Positions 5,539 to 5,990 of a stretch of 5,990 bases of DNA are shown piece after piece; the first letter of the stretch is position 1, and each line of letters begins with the position of its first letter. The position numbers and the translations under genes are program-made. The DNA comes from Betaproteobacteria bacterium (GTDB taxonomy: Bacteria > Pseudomonadota > Gammaproteobacteria > Burkholderiales > Casimicrobiaceae): assembly GCA_005883655.1 (NCBI GenBank), contig VBDA01000288.1:1-5990 (forward strand), given 5' to 3'. The notes under the pieces are model-generated. The model saw only the letters and a list, made by a program, of their open reading frames with translations, made no database searches and was not told where the DNA came from.

Positions 5539-5990
5539 CTAAATCAGGCCGTTGGCCTTCAGGAAGCCTTCCGCGACCTCCTCCACCGTTTTCTTGTCGA
5601 CGTCGACGCTTGCGTTGAGCTTGGCGATGTTTTCGTCGTTGAGCTTCGCGGCGAGTGCGTTCAGCGCATCGGCGATCTTGGGATTCTTGTCCAGGATTTC
5701 CTTGCGCACCACCGGCGTCAGGTTGTACGGCGCGGCATAGTTCTTGTCATCCTTCAGGATCACGAAATTGAACGCGGGTATGCGACCGTCGGTCGCGAAC
5801 ACGACGGCGGTGTCGACCTGCCGGTCCTTCAACGCGGAATAGGTCAAGCCCGTGTCCATGCGCTTGACGTTGTCGCGGTCGAACTCGAATCCGTACGCTT
5901 TCTGCCATCCCGGCAGACCGTCGGGACGCGCGTAGAACTCCGCGTTGGACGCAAACGTGAGCTTGGCGCCGCCATTCACGGCCTTGGCGA
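5539..5990 (-). CDS. Glycine betaine/choline-type ABC transporter substrate-binding protein (OpuAC domain), C-terminal part
   Basis: The open frame runs off the right edge, so only the last 150 residues or so are seen. The sequence VDTAVVFATDGRIPAFNFV, followed later by APYNLTPVVRKEIL, is the typical second lobe of OpuAC/ProX-type periplasmic proteins. The tail ALNALAAKLNDENIAKLNAS continues into VDVDKKTVEEVAEGFLKANGLI and gives the same family signature (the usual 'LN..VD......VA..FL...GL'). Such proteins capture quaternary ammonium compounds (glycine betaine, choline, carnitine, proline betaine) and deliver them to a permease and ATPase, which presumably lie upstream beyond the window. The apparent first codon at 5979 is an internal GTG (Val) within the protein; the reading frame continues through AKA before it, and the ligand-binding lobe 1 and signal peptide are off the window. 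The gene ends with TAG 15 bp before the MmgE/PrpD start. Confidence 0.9.
   Translation of the reverse strand, partial: AKAVNGGAKLTFASNAEFYARPDGLPGWQKAYGFEFDRDNVKRMDTGLTYSALKDRQVDTAVVFATDGRIPAFNFVILKDDKNYAAPYNLTPVVRKEILDKNPKIADALNALAAKLNDENIAKLNASVDVDKKTVEEVAEGFLKANGLI

Overview
The window looks like chromosomal DNA from a GC-rich proteobacterium, with Burkholderiales or Rhizobiales-like soil bacteria most likely. The basis is GC-biased codons in the right half, purine-rich ribosome binding sites, and a tyrosine-recombinase fragment of a type I associate with those groups. This placement is inference. All convincing intact genes lie on the minus strand and read from right to left.

Right part (about 5990 to 2701) is a catabolic-looking gene string. 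The 3' end of a glycine betaine/choline-type (OpuAC/ProX) substrate-binding protein enters from the right edge. It is followed after 15 bp by an MmgE/PrpD-family enzyme, and after another 87 bp by a DAO-family FAD oxidoreductase resembling sarcosine or dimethylglycine oxidases. A reasonable reading is uptake of a quaternary or N-substituted amine, oxidation of its C-N bond, and processing of the acid skeleton by the MmgE/PrpD enzyme. The substrate cannot be read from the sequence.

Middle part (about 2700 to 1801): a small secreted or membrane-anchored cupin with its own strong ribosome binding site. It is followed by about 330 bp without an intact gene, which carries the decayed start of a tyrosine integrase on the plus strand. 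This points to an old mobile-element insertion or deletion scar.

Left part (about 1800 to 1): a lipoprotein alpha/beta hydrolase of the tripeptidyl-aminopeptidase (S33/TAP-like) type, whose codon use is visibly less GC-biased than the right-hand operon. A perfect TATAAT box suggests it may be read from a leaderless transcript. After a 193 bp gap comes the first 27 codons of a dihydrofolate-reductase/RibD-C-domain family protein, cut by the left edge.

I see no CRISPR array, RNA gene, complete mobile element or clearly new system. The most useful leads are the integrase scar at a composition boundary, the leaderless-promoter candidate, and the unassigned substrate of the transporter, MmgE/PrpD and DAO cluster.
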